DNA of 64,000 bases from Spongorhabdus nitratireducens (GTDB lineage Bacteria > Pseudomonadota > Gammaproteobacteria > Pseudomonadales > Endozoicomonadaceae): positions 124,001-188,000 of the forward strand of contig CANDOC010000008.1 in the NCBI GenBank assembly GCA_947387575.1, given 5' to 3'. The position numbers and the translations under genes are program-made. Numbering within the stretch: the stretch's first letter is position 1; each line of letters starts with the position of its first letter. The notes beneath the pieces are model-generated. The model saw only the letters and a list, made by a program, of their open reading frames with translations. It ran no database searches and had not been told where the DNA came from. Shown here piece after piece: positions 47,701-56,650 of this stretch.

Positions 47701-48816
47701 ATGATCAAAACATTCCACAAGACCCTGGCCGGTTTTGGTGCTGCTTTAACCCTGACCGCTGGTATGGTCCAGGCCGACACCATCAAGATTGCACTGGCAG
47801 GGCCTGAATCCGGGCCGGTTTCCCAGTATGGCACCATGCAGTTTATCGGTGCTGAAATGGCGGTTGAACAGATCAACAAGAACGGTGGTGTGAACGGCAA
47901 AAAGCTGGAAGCTATCCGGTTTGATGATGCCTGCGACCCGAAACAGGCTGTTGCGGTTGCCAACAAAATCGTCAATGAAGATATTCGCTTTGTGGTGGGG
48001 CATCTGTGCTCCTCATCTACCCAGCCGGCTTCCGATATCTATGAGGAAGAGGGCATTCTGATGATTACCGCGGCTTCCACCAGCCCGGACATCACCTCCC
48101 GCGGTTATGAAATGATCTTCCGTACCATTGGCCTCGACAGCCTGCAAGGCCCGACTGCCGGCCGTTATATTGCCCAGAGCATCAAGCCCAAGCGTATGGC
48201 TGTTGTCCACGACAAGCAGCAGTACGGTGAAGGTATTGCCACCGCTGTTAAAGAAACCGTCGAAAAAGCCGGCATCGATGTAGTGCTGTTTGAAGGTGTC
48301 ACTGCAGGCGATAAGGACTTCTCCGCTCTGATCGCCAAACTGAAGAAAGAAGATGTCGACTTCGTTTACTACGGCGGCTACCACCCGGAGCTGGGTCTGA
48401 TTCTGCGTCAGAGTGCTGACCAGAAGCTGGATGCCAAGTTTATGGGCCCGGAAGGTGTCGGCAACAAGGACATCTCTGCCATTGCCGGCAAAGCCTCTGA
48501 AGGTCTGCTGGTAACCCTGCCCAAGAGCTTTGATCAGGATCCCGCCAACAAGGCGCTGGTTGATGCTTTCCAGGCAAAAGAACAGGATGCCACCGGCCCG
48601 TTTGTATTCCCTTCATACTCTGCGGTACAGGTTATGGCCGACAGTATGAAACTGGCTAAAAGCGAAGATCCGACAGAAATCGCTGCTACCCTGCGCAGCG
48701 CCTCTTTCTCGACTCCGACAGGCTCTCTGGCTTTTGACAAAAAGGGTGATCTGAAAGACTTCAACTTTGTGGTCTACGAATGGCACTCTGATGGCTCAAA
48801 AACACCATTAAATTAA
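47701..48816 (+). CDS. livJ: Branched-chain amino acid ABC transporter substrate-binding protein
   Basis: Periplasmic binding protein (LivJ/LivK type) with a signal peptide (about 1-25, ending VQADTIK). The mature part has DTIKIALAGPESGPVSQYG, NGKKLEAIRFDDACDPKQAV, GHLCSSSTQPASDIYEEE and TASTSPDIT, all hallmark stretches of the family. Captures Leu/Ile/Val (possibly other amino acids) for LivHMGF. A GTG lies four codons upstream of the ATG I chose; the ATG has AGTGAG at a good distance. Separated from livHMGF by an aspartoacylase and a minus-strand gene. The 290 bases upstream hold the likely promoter and nothing else seen. Confidence 0.93.
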   Translation: MIKTFHKTLAGFGAALTLTAGMVQADTIKIALAGPESGPVSQYGTMQFIGAEMAVEQINKNGGVNGKKLEAIRFDDACDPKQAVAVANKIVNEDIRFVVGHLCSSSTQPASDIYEEEGILMITAASTSPDITSRGYEMIFRTIGLDSLQGPTAGRYIAQSIKPKRMAVVHDKQQYGEGIATAVKETVEKAGIDVVLFEGVTAGDKDFSALIAKLKKEDVDFVYYGGYHPELGLILRQSADQKLDAKFMGPEGVGNKDISAIAGKASEGLLVTLPKSFDQDPANKALVDAFQAKEQDATGPFVFPSYSAVQVMADSMKLAKSEDPTEIAATLRSASFSTPTGSLAFDKKGDLKDFNFVVYEWHSDGSKTPLN

Positions 48817-48841
48817 TAAAAATGGTTAATTAGCCTCATAC

Positions 48842-48875
48842 AAGCGGCAGATACTATTCATGGTATTTGCCGCTT
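48842..48875 (+). terminator. Terminator after livJ
   Basis: AAGCGGCA/TGCCGCTT stem extended by ATAC/GTAT after a one-base bulge on each side, followed by TT then GCG. It lies 26 bases after the livJ stop, so livHMGF is probably transcribed separately. Confidence 0.7.
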
Positions 48876-48976
48876 TTGCGTTATTGGAACCAGCATCTAT
48901 GCTGCCAGAAAACTGACGATCAAATTTCCCAAGCAAAATGGATTCTGCTGAGCAGAAAACAGAGGCGGTCTTTTAA

Positions 48977-49870
48977 ATGATAAAGAATATATCCATTGTC
49001 GGTGGAACCCACGGTAATGAGTTTCTTGGACCGTATCTGATTCACAAACTGCAAAACCAAAAGACCTTCGCTGCCAGCTCAATTCCTGTCGATTTTCTGC
49101 TAGCCAATCCGGAAGCCCATAAAAAGTCAGTCCGGTTTATCGATTCCGATCTGAACCGCTCTTTTTCTGACGAGATTTTACAAACGCAGGATGTTGATAG
49201 TTACACAACTGGTTATACCGATAGCTATGAACATCAGCGGGCGCGGGAAATAAATGATCTGCTCGGACCAAAACCTGTAGATGACCGTTTTATCATCGAT
49301 CTTCACAGCACTACGTCGAACATGGGTATGACACTGATTGTACGTGAAGGCCAACTGTTGAATTTACAGGCAGCAGCTTTTGTCCAGCAGACATACCCGG
49401 AAGTTCGCATTATTGTCAGTGACTCACAACGGGCAAACGGTGTCCTGAACAGTATTTCCCATTTTGGCCTGGCTATCGAAGTCGGCCCTATTCCTAACGG
49501 TGTGATACGACAGGATTTGTTTGATATGACGGAGCAGGTTATTCACAAGCTAGTGGAATTTCTGCAGCTGTCGTCTGAACAACAAACTAGCATCACTTCT
49601 GATGAACTGACTGTTTATCAATCCATCGAGAAAATCCCTTACCCCGCAGGCAGTTCAGGAAATATCAATGCAATGGTTCATCAGAACCTACAGGACCGGG
49701 ATTTTGAGTATCTAAAACCCGGCGACCTGTCTTTCTATACGTTTGAGGGCGAAGAGTTACCCCATACAGGGCAAGCCGGCTTTCCAATTTTTATTAATGA
49801 AGCGGCTTATTATTATGAAAAGGTCGCTTATGTTATGACCCGGAAACAAAGCCTCAAGCTGATTCAGTGA
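48977..49870 (+). CDS. aspA: Aspartoacylase
   Basis: M14-like zinc hydrolase that deacylates N-acetylaspartate to aspartate and acetate. Zinc ligands: His and Glu in VGGTHGNEFLGPY (9-21) and His in IIDLHSTTSNMG (about 105-116); catalytic Glu in LAIEVGPIPNG (about 168). DLNRSF near residue 58 fits the substrate-binding Arg. 297 aa is close to mammalian ASPA length. The gene lies between livJ and livH. N-acetylaspartate is abundant in animal tissue, but bacterial homologues may act on other N-acyl amino acids. Confidence 0.85.
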   Translation: MIKNISIVGGTHGNEFLGPYLIHKLQNQKTFAASSIPVDFLLANPEAHKKSVRFIDSDLNRSFSDEILQTQDVDSYTTGYTDSYEHQRAREINDLLGPKPVDDRFIIDLHSTTSNMGMTLIVREGQLLNLQAAAFVQQTYPEVRIIVSDSQRANGVLNSISHFGLAIEVGPIPNGVIRQDLFDMTEQVIHKLVEFLQLSSEQQTSITSDELTVYQSIEKIPYPAGSSGNINAMVHQNLQDRDFEYLKPGDLSFYTFEGEELPHTGQAGFPIFINEAAYYYEKVAYVMTRKQSLKLIQ

Positions 49871-49906
49871 TACTCAGCAGCAACCTTTATTGCTCATAAC
49901 TGTTCT

Positions 49907-50455
49907 CTATTTACCCTTTCGTCGAGACTGGGCCTTGCCGGACGATAGATCATAGGCCCAGGTTTTCTTTATTCCGGTAGGCATCCCCTCAACCATCTCA
50001 TCATAATTGCAACCCCACATGGACATTCGGGTATAAGCCAGATAAAAGGTTTCAACGAAACTGTCTCCCCGCAAGTCATAGTTCAGGTTAATTATCCGGC
50101 AACCAAAAATATCCACATTAAAAAAAGGGCAAATGGCTTTCTCTCCGGAGTTCATGGTTAACAACCGGCACTTATAAAAGCAGCACTCAAAGCCTTTTTT
50201 TCCCGGCATCAGCAGATAAGAAAGGATATTTTCCGAGGCTTCATCCCGCTGGCGTACGACCTTTAGTGGCGTAAATCTCAGATGAGCTGCGTCCTGATTG
50301 GGAAGATTGCCGATCTGCATTCCGATCGGGCGCATGATTCTGAAATCCAGTGACTCTATGGGCAGCAAACTACCCTCAGCCTTGAATCCGGCAAAGGTGA
50401 CATGAGGCTGCACTTTGAGCTCAAGATCGGGTATTGCCAGAAACAGTGAAGCCAT
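49907..50455 (-). CDS. Hcp-like type VI secretion tube protein (orphan)
   Basis: 182 aa. The beta-rich sequence follows the Hcp layout: IESLDFRIMRPIG, LRFTPLKVVRQRDEASENIL, LMPGKKGFECCFYKC and, near the C-terminus, ETFYLAYTRMSMWG. No other T6SS gene is nearby and it sits oppositely oriented within the liv region. A role as T6SS needle subunit or effector carrier is a hypothesis; the match is by pattern, not alignment. I use the ATG at 50455, giving MASLFLAIPDLEL; a second upstream ATG adds five residues. Confidence 0.5.
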   Translation of the reverse strand: MASLFLAIPDLELKVQPHVTFAGFKAEGSLLPIESLDFRIMRPIGMQIGNLPNQDAAHLRFTPLKVVRQRDEASENILSYLLMPGKKGFECCFYKCRLLTMNSGEKAICPFFNVDIFGCRIINLNYDLRGDSFVETFYLAYTRMSMWGCNYDEMVEGMPTGIKKTWAYDLSSGKAQSRRKGK

Positions 50456-50654
50456 GGCACCGCAATACACTGAAATGATTCATAAAAATCAAAGTAGTCG
50501 ACAGCCGCAAGTTTCGCTACAGACCTATACGTACCAATACGGATCAAGTATGCTTCGATCTGAGCAGGCAGCTCACCGTTGCTACCAATAAAAAAATATT
50601 CGTCACGGTACGTCTAAAAGACGGCCAGAACGGAAATACTAAAAGCAGTACAAT

Positions 50655-51581
50655 ATGCCAGAATCAGCCTACTACTTTATCCAGCAGTTGCTGAACGGGC
50701 TCACCGTCGGCAGCACCTACGCACTTATCGCCATAGGCTACAGCCTGGTCTACGGCATCATCGGAATGATCAATTTTGCGCATGGCGAGATCTATATGAT
50801 CGGCAGCTATGTAGCGTTTATTGTGATGGCCGGGCTGGCCATGATCGGTATCGACAGCGTCACTTTGATGCTGCTCGGCGCTTTTCTGGTCAGCATTATT
50901 ATCACCAGCACCTATGGCTGGAGTATCGAACGAATCGCCTATCGTCCGTTACGGGGCGGAAATCGTCTGATTCCGTTGATATCCGCTATCGGTATGTCCA
51001 TCTTCCTGCAGAACTATGTTCGACTGGCTCAGGGCAGCAAAGATATTGCAATGCCTAGCCTGATTACCGGTGGCTGGACGATTGGTCCTGCTGACGGCTT
51101 TAGCGCAACCTTGTCGTACATGCAGGTGCTGATATTTGTTGTCACCTTTATCAGCATGACGGCACTGACTTTGTTCATCTCACGCTCACGGATGGGGCGC
51201 GCTTGCCGAGCCTGCGCTGAAGATCAGGGTATGACCAACCTGCTGGGTATCAACACCAACGGCATTATTGCCCTGACATTTGTGCTGGGCGCTGCACTCG
51301 CAGCAGTGGCCGGTGTACTGCTGGGCATGTACTACGGCGTTATCAATCCCTACATCGGCTTTATGGCCGGACTCAAGGCATTCACCGCCGCAGTACTGGG
51401 CGGCATCGGCAGTATTCCCGGAGCAGTGCTGGGTGGTTTGATCCTTGGCATAACAGAAGCCTTTACTGCCGGCTACTTCAGCACGGAATATAAAGACGTT
51501 GTCGCTTTCTCCCTGCTGGTACTGATTCTGCTGTTCAAACCAACCGGTTTGCTCGGCAAGCCTGAAGTTGAAAAAGTGTAG
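50655..51581 (+). CDS. livH: Branched-chain amino acid ABC transporter permease LivH
   Basis: Inner-membrane permease with about eight segments. The N-terminal [20 protein letters not shown] and [20 protein letters not shown] are diagnostic, as is the C-terminal [19 protein letters not shown]. 308 aa. First gene of livHMGF; livM begins 11 bases later. The ribosome binding site upstream is weak. Confidence 0.96.
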   Translation: MPESAYYFIQQLLNGLTVGSTYALIAIGYSLVYGIIGMINFAHGEIYMIGSYVAFIVMAGLAMIGIDSVTLMLLGAFLVSIIITSTYGWSIERIAYRPLRGGNRLIPLISAIGMSIFLQNYVRLAQGSKDIAMPSLITGGWTIGPADGFSATLSYMQVLIFVVTFISMTALTLFISRSRMGRACRACAEDQGMTNLLGINTNGIIALTFVLGAALAAVAGVLLGMYYGVINPYIGFMAGLKAFTAAVLGGIGSIPGAVLGGLILGITEAFTAGYFSTEYKDVVAFSLLVLILLFKPTGLLGKPEVEKV

Positions 51582-51592
51582 GAGTGTGGCGC

Positions 51593-52942
51593 ATGAAAAC
51601 ACGTTTCTTCAACGCCATTGCGGCTACCTTTGTCTTGTTACTGCTGACGTCCATGCTGTTGGGCCTGACGCTGGAATCAAACGGCACTGAACTTGTTATT
51701 CAGGTTGCTGAGGGCACCCGGTTATCCTGGATAATCAGCGGTGCAGTGATTGTCTTCCTGTTTCAGTTTTTTCGGAATGAGATATCTCAAGGCTGGCAAA
51801 ACACCCGCTCATCTATGGGCAATGCTGTACCCACCAGTATTTCCGAGAAAGTAAAGACAACTTCTCAGCTATCCGGCTTGAAGACCACTGCACTCTGCTT
51901 TCTGGTTGCCGGCCTGATGATCTGGCCATTCTTTGCCTCCAGAGGTTCTGTCGACCTGGCAACCCTGACCCTGATCTACATTATGCTGGGACTGGGCCTG
52001 AATATAGTGGTCGGTTTGGCCGGCCTGCTGGATCTGGGTTATGTCGGTTTCTATGCCGTAGGTGCCTACAGCTATGCCTTGCTGAATATGTATTTCGGCA
52101 TCGATTTCTGGACCGGTTTGCTGGCAGGTGGTCTGCTGGCTGCATTCTTTGGCTTTATTCTCGGCTTTCCGGTATTGCGACTCCGTGGAGACTATCTGGC
52201 CATTGTTACCCTCGGCTTCGGTGAGATTATCCGGATTCTGCTGAATAACTTGACCGACTTGACCGGAGGCCCGAACGGCATCAGCCAGATCCCCAAGCCA
52301 GATCTGTTCGGACTGGAGTTCTCACGCCGCGCCAAGGAAGAAGGCAATGTGCCGTTCCATGAGTTCTTTGGTATTGATTACAGCAGTGGCTACAAGGTCA
52401 TTTTCCTCTACCTCGTTGCACTGTTGCTGGTTATTGCCACGGTCTTTGTAATCAATCGTCTGCTGCGTATGCCGATCGGCCGTGCCTGGGAAGCGCTGCG
52501 GGAAGATGATATTGCCTGTCAATCGCTTGGCTTGAACAAGACAGCCGTCAAACTTTCGGCGTTTACCATTGGTGCGGCCTTTGCCGGTTTTGCCGGAACC
52601 TTCTTTGCTGCACGACAGGGCTTTATCAGTCCCGAATCTTTCACCTTTATCGAGTCCGCCATCATTCTGGCGATCGTGGTACTTGGTGGTATGGGTTCCC
52701 AGATCGGTACTGTTCTGGCCGCCATTATTATGACGCTACTGCCGGAGTTTGCCCGGGAATTTAACGAATACCGGATGCTGATGTTCGGCCTGATGATGGT
52801 ATTCATGATGGGTTGGCGGCCACAGGGGCTGCTACCAATGAAACGCCCCCATATTGAAGTCGAGCGCAAGCCACAGGGCGTTGTCAGCATGCAGTCAGAC
52901 AACCTGACGACATCAGGCAATCAACTGGTCCGGGAGGTGTAA
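51593..52942 (+). CDS. livM: Branched-chain amino acid ABC transporter permease LivM
   Basis: Second permease, 449 aa. Two N-terminal segments and a hydrophilic stretch precede the core, which has [59 protein letters not shown] and [16 protein letters not shown]. Start is the ATG at 51593, with AGGAG eight bases upstream; a GTG lies three codons before. Long N-terminus is as in other LivM proteins. Overlaps no neighbour; livG starts one base after. Confidence 0.96.
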   Translation: MKTRFFNAIAATFVLLLLTSMLLGLTLESNGTELVIQVAEGTRLSWIISGAVIVFLFQFFRNEISQGWQNTRSSMGNAVPTSISEKVKTTSQLSGLKTTALCFLVAGLMIWPFFASRGSVDLATLTLIYIMLGLGLNIVVGLAGLLDLGYVGFYAVGAYSYALLNMYFGIDFWTGLLAGGLLAAFFGFILGFPVLRLRGDYLAIVTLGFGEIIRILLNNLTDLTGGPNGISQIPKPDLFGLEFSRRAKEEGNVPFHEFFGIDYSSGYKVIFLYLVALLLVIATVFVINRLLRMPIGRAWEALREDDIACQSLGLNKTAVKLSAFTIGAAFAGFAGTFFAARQGFISPESFTFIESAIILAIVVLGGMGSQIGTVLAAIIMTLLPEFAREFNEYRMLMFGLMMVFMMGWRPQGLLPMKRPHIEVERKPQGVVSMQSDNLTTSGNQLVREV

Positions 52943-52943
52943 T

Positions 52944-53711
52944 ATGAGCCAGCCACTACTGGAAGCATCCGATCTCAATATGCGCTTCGGCGGACTGGTT
53001 GCCGTCGATAATGTTGCCCTGAGAGTTCACTCTGACGAGATTATCTCCATTATTGGACCCAACGGCGCCGGTAAAACGACAGTCTTCAACTGCCTGACCG
53101 GATTTTATAAGCCCACAGCCGGCACTATTCGCTTCAAGGGCGAAGATATTGCCGGTCTGCCCGGTCATAAAATATCCCGCAAGGGTATTGTGCGTACCTT
53201 TCAGCATGTTCGCCTGTTCAAGGATATGACCGTGCTGGAAAACTTGCTGGTTGCCCAGCACCGCCATATGAATACCAGTTTATTGGCAGGGTTGTTCAAT
53301 ACGCCGGGATTCCGGCGCAGTGAAGCCATGGCACTCGATAAGGCTATGCAATGGCTGGAACGGGTAAACCTGCTGGATATGGCTAACCGTAATGCCGGTA
53401 ATCTGGCGTATGGTCAGCAACGTCGACTGGAAATTGCCCGCTGCATGGTGACCAGGCCGGATCTGTTGATGCTGGATGAGCCTGCAGCTGGTTTGAACCC
53501 GAAAGAAACCGAAGAGCTGGATAATCTGATCTGTGAGTTGAGAGATCATCATAAGGTCTCTGTACTGCTGATCGAGCATGATATGCAGCTGGTTATGGGC
53601 ATTTCAGACCGAATCTATGTCATTAACCAGGGCCGCCCACTGGCCAGCGGTACACCGGAAAGTGTGCAAAACCATCCTGATGTTATCAAAGCCTATCTGG
53701 GAGAAACCTGA
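52944..53711 (+). CDS. livG: Branched-chain amino acid ABC transporter ATPase LivG
   Basis: ABC ATPase, 255 aa: Walker A GPNGAGKTT near residue 38, Q-loop region, signature LAYGQQRRLEIARCM, Walker B LLMLDEPAAGLNPKE and switch His in LLIEHDM. Characteristic C-terminal VIKAYLGE. GGGAGGTG upstream of the ATG. Its TGA overlaps the livF ATG by one base. Confidence 0.96.
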   Translation: MSQPLLEASDLNMRFGGLVAVDNVALRVHSDEIISIIGPNGAGKTTVFNCLTGFYKPTAGTIRFKGEDIAGLPGHKISRKGIVRTFQHVRLFKDMTVLENLLVAQHRHMNTSLLAGLFNTPGFRRSEAMALDKAMQWLERVNLLDMANRNAGNLAYGQQRRLEIARCMVTRPDLLMLDEPAAGLNPKETEELDNLICELRDHHKVSVLLIEHDMQLVMGISDRIYVINQGRPLASGTPESVQNHPDVIKAYLGET

Positions 53712-54469
53712 TGTCTGTTGCAGCTGTAAAACCGGACCAGGCTGGTGTTTCTTCACAAAGAGCAGCAATGCTAAGCCTTGAAAACATATCGACTCACTAC
53801 GGCAAAATTCAGGCGCTGGATAATGTCAGCATGGATGTCAGGCCTGGTGAAATCGTGACACTTATCGGTGCCAACGGTGCGGGTAAAACCACCCTGCTGA
53901 TGACCATCTGTGGCGATCCTCATGCCACAACTGGTCGGATTATGTTTGAAGGCAAGGATATAACCCGCCTGAACACTTCCCAGATAATGCGTGATGGCAT
54001 CGCCATTGTACCTGAGGGTCGTCGTGTTTTTTCACGCCTGACTGTGGAAGAAAACCTGCACATGGGCGGTTACTTCACTCCGAACGAGGCGTTTGATGAA
54101 CGACTTGAGCATGTGCTCGAACTGTTTCCCCGCCTGAAAGAACGTTATCAGCAACGCAGTGGCACTATGTCTGGCGGAGAGCAACAGATGCTAGCCATTG
54201 GTCGTGCATTAATGAGCCAACCGCGACTGCTGTTTCTGGATGAACCTTCTCTGGGTCTTGCTCCTATCGTTATTCAGCAGATTTTCGAGATTATTGAAAA
54301 ACTGCGGGAAGAAGGTGTCACGATCTTTCTGGTCGAACAGAATGCCAACCAGGCACTGAAACTGGCAGACCGTGGCTACGTGTTGGAAAACGGCCGGATC
54401 GTACTGCAGGATTCCGGTGCTAACCTTCTTGCGAATGAGGATGTCCGCAAAGCCTATCTTGGAGGCTAG
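53711..54469 (+). CDS. livF: Branched-chain amino acid ABC transporter ATPase LivF
   Basis: Second ABC ATPase, 252 aa: LSLENISTHYGKIQALDNVS, Walker A GANGAGKTT, IVPEGRRVFSRLTVEENL (LivF signature), MSGGEQQMLAIGRALMS and DEPSLGLAP. The first 19 residues before MLSLENIS are not conserved; the ATG at 53768 may be the true start, but GGAG precedes the ATG at 53711, which overlaps the livG stop. Confidence 0.95.
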   Translation: MSVAAVKPDQAGVSSQRAAMLSLENISTHYGKIQALDNVSMDVRPGEIVTLIGANGAGKTTLLMTICGDPHATTGRIMFEGKDITRLNTSQIMRDGIAIVPEGRRVFSRLTVEENLHMGGYFTPNEAFDERLEHVLELFPRLKERYQQRSGTMSGGEQQMLAIGRALMSQPRLLFLDEPSLGLAPIVIQQIFEIIEKLREEGVTIFLVEQNANQALKLADRGYVLENGRIVLQDSGANLLANEDVRKAYLGG

Positions 54470-54517
54470 GACGATTCCTGTCAGATATTTGATTGCTGTA
54501 CTGACAATAAAAGAACA

Positions 54518-55126
54518 ATGAAAGAATCATTAAGACAACAACTTGAAGCAGCCTCAGCCCTACTGCTGGATATGGACGGTACCCTGCTGGATTCAGAACC
54601 GCTCTATACTCAGGCCCGGGGCTGGGCAGCGGAACAGATGGGTTTTCACTACGATGACGAACTGGCCAGGATTGGCCATGGTCGCAAGTCTTCAGAGTTT
54701 CTGGATGAGCTTCGACTTCGAGCAGGAAATGACTTTGATCCGTCGCAGTTTCGTCAGCTTCAACGGCAATATCGCCGTGATAACAATGTGGATGAACTGA
54801 TCCAGTTTATACCGGGAGCTGAAGCTCTTCTGGAGTGGGTCAGGGATAACAATAAACCCTCGGCGCTGGTTACTTCATCCGGTCGTACCCATGTTGACCG
54901 GATGCTTGTCCGGTTTCCTCTGCTTCAGGTGCTGAACCACACCATAACATCCGACGATGTGGCCCATAACAAGCCACATCCGGCACCTTACCTGATGGCT
55001 TGCAAGCTGTTATCGGTTTCACCCGCTACAGCCATTGCGGTAGAAGATTCCGAGCCCGGTATGCAATCTGCCCGCACCGCAGGTTGTCAGATCATTCATG
55101 TATCGGATATCAGTAACGCTTTTTAA
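54518..55126 (+). CDS. HAD-superfamily phosphatase (subfamily IA)
   Basis: Soluble 202-aa phosphatase of the phosphoglycolate phosphatase/beta-phosphoglucomutase group: motif I LLLDMDGTLLDSEP near residue 15, motif II SALVTSSGRTH, motif III Lys in HNKPHPAPYLM and motif IV VEDSEPGMQSA. The cap domain is helical (about 25-85). Specific substrate cannot be inferred. Close behind livF (48 bases) but likely independent. Confidence 0.85.
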   Translation: MKESLRQQLEAASALLLDMDGTLLDSEPLYTQARGWAAEQMGFHYDDELARIGHGRKSSEFLDELRLRAGNDFDPSQFRQLQRQYRRDNNVDELIQFIPGAEALLEWVRDNNKPSALVTSSGRTHVDRMLVRFPLLQVLNHTITSDDVAHNKPHPAPYLMACKLLSVSPATAIAVEDSEPGMQSARTAGCQIIHVSDISNAF

Positions 55127-55133
55127 GCATCAG

Positions 55134-55153
55134 GCCTCTGTAAGTACAGGGGC
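55134..55153 (+). terminator. Short hairpin after the HAD gene
   Basis: GCCTCTGT/ACAGGGGC (one G-T) with an AAGT loop, seven bases after the stop; TCTCTTC follows. Weak. Confidence 0.45.
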
Positions 55154-55257
55154 TCTCTTCACTGCCAGAAATAAAGCCACCTAAAAAGTCACCTAAACTG
55201 ACCTCTGTTTGATCAAAAGAGTGATATGAGCACCGATGTTACTGCTTATCAATTTGA

Positions 55258-55866
55258 ATGGTCATTAACATGCCTGTTCCTGCGCAACAGAACTTCACTG
55301 TTATCATTCTTTTCGGGTTGCCTGGCGTCGGTAAATATACCGTTGCGCAAAAGCTGGCAGAGCGGCTGAAACTGCCAAACTGGCATAATCATGCCAGTCT
55401 GGATGCAGTGACTCCGCTGTTTGCCCACGCCACTCAACCCTATTGTCGCTTACGAAACATGATCTGGTTACATGCATTTCGGCTTGCAGCGGCCCAGCAA
55501 CTCAGCTTTATTCACACATTCTGTACGGAAAAATCGGTTCCAACCAACTTTCACGAACGGTTAAGACGCATAATTTTGAAAGCTGGCGGACAGGTGCATT
55601 ATATCCAGCTGCACTGTCCTGAACCGATACTTGAGGAAAGGCTGGCCAATAAAGACAGGGCCAGATTCCGAAAATTGAGAGACGTACAGACATACCAACG
55701 ATTAAAGCAGCAGGGCTTCTTCCATTTTGATATGCCCATAGTACCACTGATCAAGATTGATACTGCCCGGCTGGAACCGGACGCATCAGTGGAATGTATT
55801 TGTCAGGCACTAGCGAGAGAAAACCCGATTCTTTTTGGGAAAACCACAACTCCTTCTAAGTGTTAG
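55258..55866 (+). CDS. Small P-loop kinase-like protein, unknown substrate
   Basis: 202 aa. Walker A FGLPGVGKYTVAQKLAERL near residue 20 (GxxGxGK with Tyr in place of the usual Ser/Thr neighbour followed by Thr), then a short kinase-like core: IQLHCPEPILEERLANKD resembles the LID/nucleotide-binding part of shikimate or gluconate kinase folds. The family is the loosely defined AAA/kinase-like group; function unknown. Its stop is four bases from the convergent PNPOx-like gene. ATG at 55258; a second is four codons later. Confidence 0.6.
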   Translation: MVINMPVPAQQNFTVIILFGLPGVGKYTVAQKLAERLKLPNWHNHASLDAVTPLFAHATQPYCRLRNMIWLHAFRLAAAQQLSFIHTFCTEKSVPTNFHERLRRIILKAGGQVHYIQLHCPEPILEERLANKDRARFRKLRDVQTYQRLKQQGFFHFDMPIVPLIKIDTARLEPDASVECICQALARENPILFGKTTTPSKC

Positions 55867-55870
55867 CCTA

Positions 55871-56533
55871 TTACTGTTCCCAACGATCTCCCCAGGCGGC
55901 ACTGTAATCAGGCGCTGCTTCATTTTCGGGTGAATATTGATCGGGAATCATCTGCCCAACCTTCTGTCTTATTACCATCTCCCCCGACCAGACCGGTAAA
56001 TCAATATCTTCCTTATCTTCATTAGGCCCTCCGGTGCGAACCTTGACTGAAGCTTCTTCAAGCTCAATTGAAAGTATGGTCGTGGCACGGAGTTCATTTT
56101 CAGAAGGCGGACGTACTTTATCCCAGCGCCCAGGCGCAATATGCTCCAGAAAGAGCTTGAGTGACTCATTGATTTCAGCGTCATCAGTCACCTTGCTGAA
56201 TCTGCCAAAAACTACCGCTGACCGATAATTAGTGCTGTGATGAAAGGCTGATTTTGAAAGTACCATCCCGTCCAGCAAAGTTGCAGTAACACAACACTGC
56301 CCACCTTCCGTCAAAGCCTTAATCATCCTGCTGCCATTACTGCCATGGATATAGAGCCGGTTATCAACCCTCCAGCACAGCATCGGAATCACATAAGATT
56401 GCTCATCCACCGCAAATCCCACATGGGCAACATGAGCCTGATCAAAAATCTGATACAACATAGCGCGATCGAAAACAGCACGCTTTGGTCCCCGGCGAAT
56501 TCTGGTTTTATCTGTTGAACCCAGTTCTTTCAT
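55871..56533 (-). CDS. Pyridoxamine 5'-phosphate oxidase-like flavin protein
   Basis: 220 aa, FMN-binding split-barrel fold: FDQAHVAHVGFAVDEQSYVIPM, YIHGSNGSRMIKAL and ATLLDGMVLSKSAFHHSTNYRSA. Proteins of this subgroup are not true PdxH and their substrates are unknown. The frame opens at 56572, but GAGGAGGG lies just upstream of the ATG at 56533, which fits. Divergent from the MocR regulator gene, the usual arrangement for regulation of such a gene by its neighbour. Confidence 0.8.
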   Translation of the reverse strand: MKELGSTDKTRIRRGPKRAVFDRAMLYQIFDQAHVAHVGFAVDEQSYVIPMLCWRVDNRLYIHGSNGSRMIKALTEGGQCCVTATLLDGMVLSKSAFHHSTNYRSAVVFGRFSKVTDDAEINESLKLFLEHIAPGRWDKVRPPSENELRATTILSIELEEASVKVRTGGPNEDKEDIDLPVWSGEMVIRQKVGQMIPDQYSPENEAAPDYSAAWGDRWEQ

Positions 56534-56589
56534 GTTTTGCCCTCCTCGTTGCAGTGTGTGCATGGTGTGCATGGAAGGTTAGGTTGAAT

Positions 56590-56634
56590 CTGGTACTCTG
56601 AAGAGAACCGGTTTTTAAAAAATAATGGAACCAG
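56590..56634. promoter_or_regulatory. Candidate MocR operator between divergent genes
   Basis: CTGGTAC and GGAACCAG form an imperfect inverted repeat, with an AACCGGTT palindrome in the middle (56606-56613). MocR regulators bind repeats in this kind of divergent gap. Speculative. Confidence 0.4.
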
Positions 56635-56650
56635 TTTGAACCCAAAAAGA

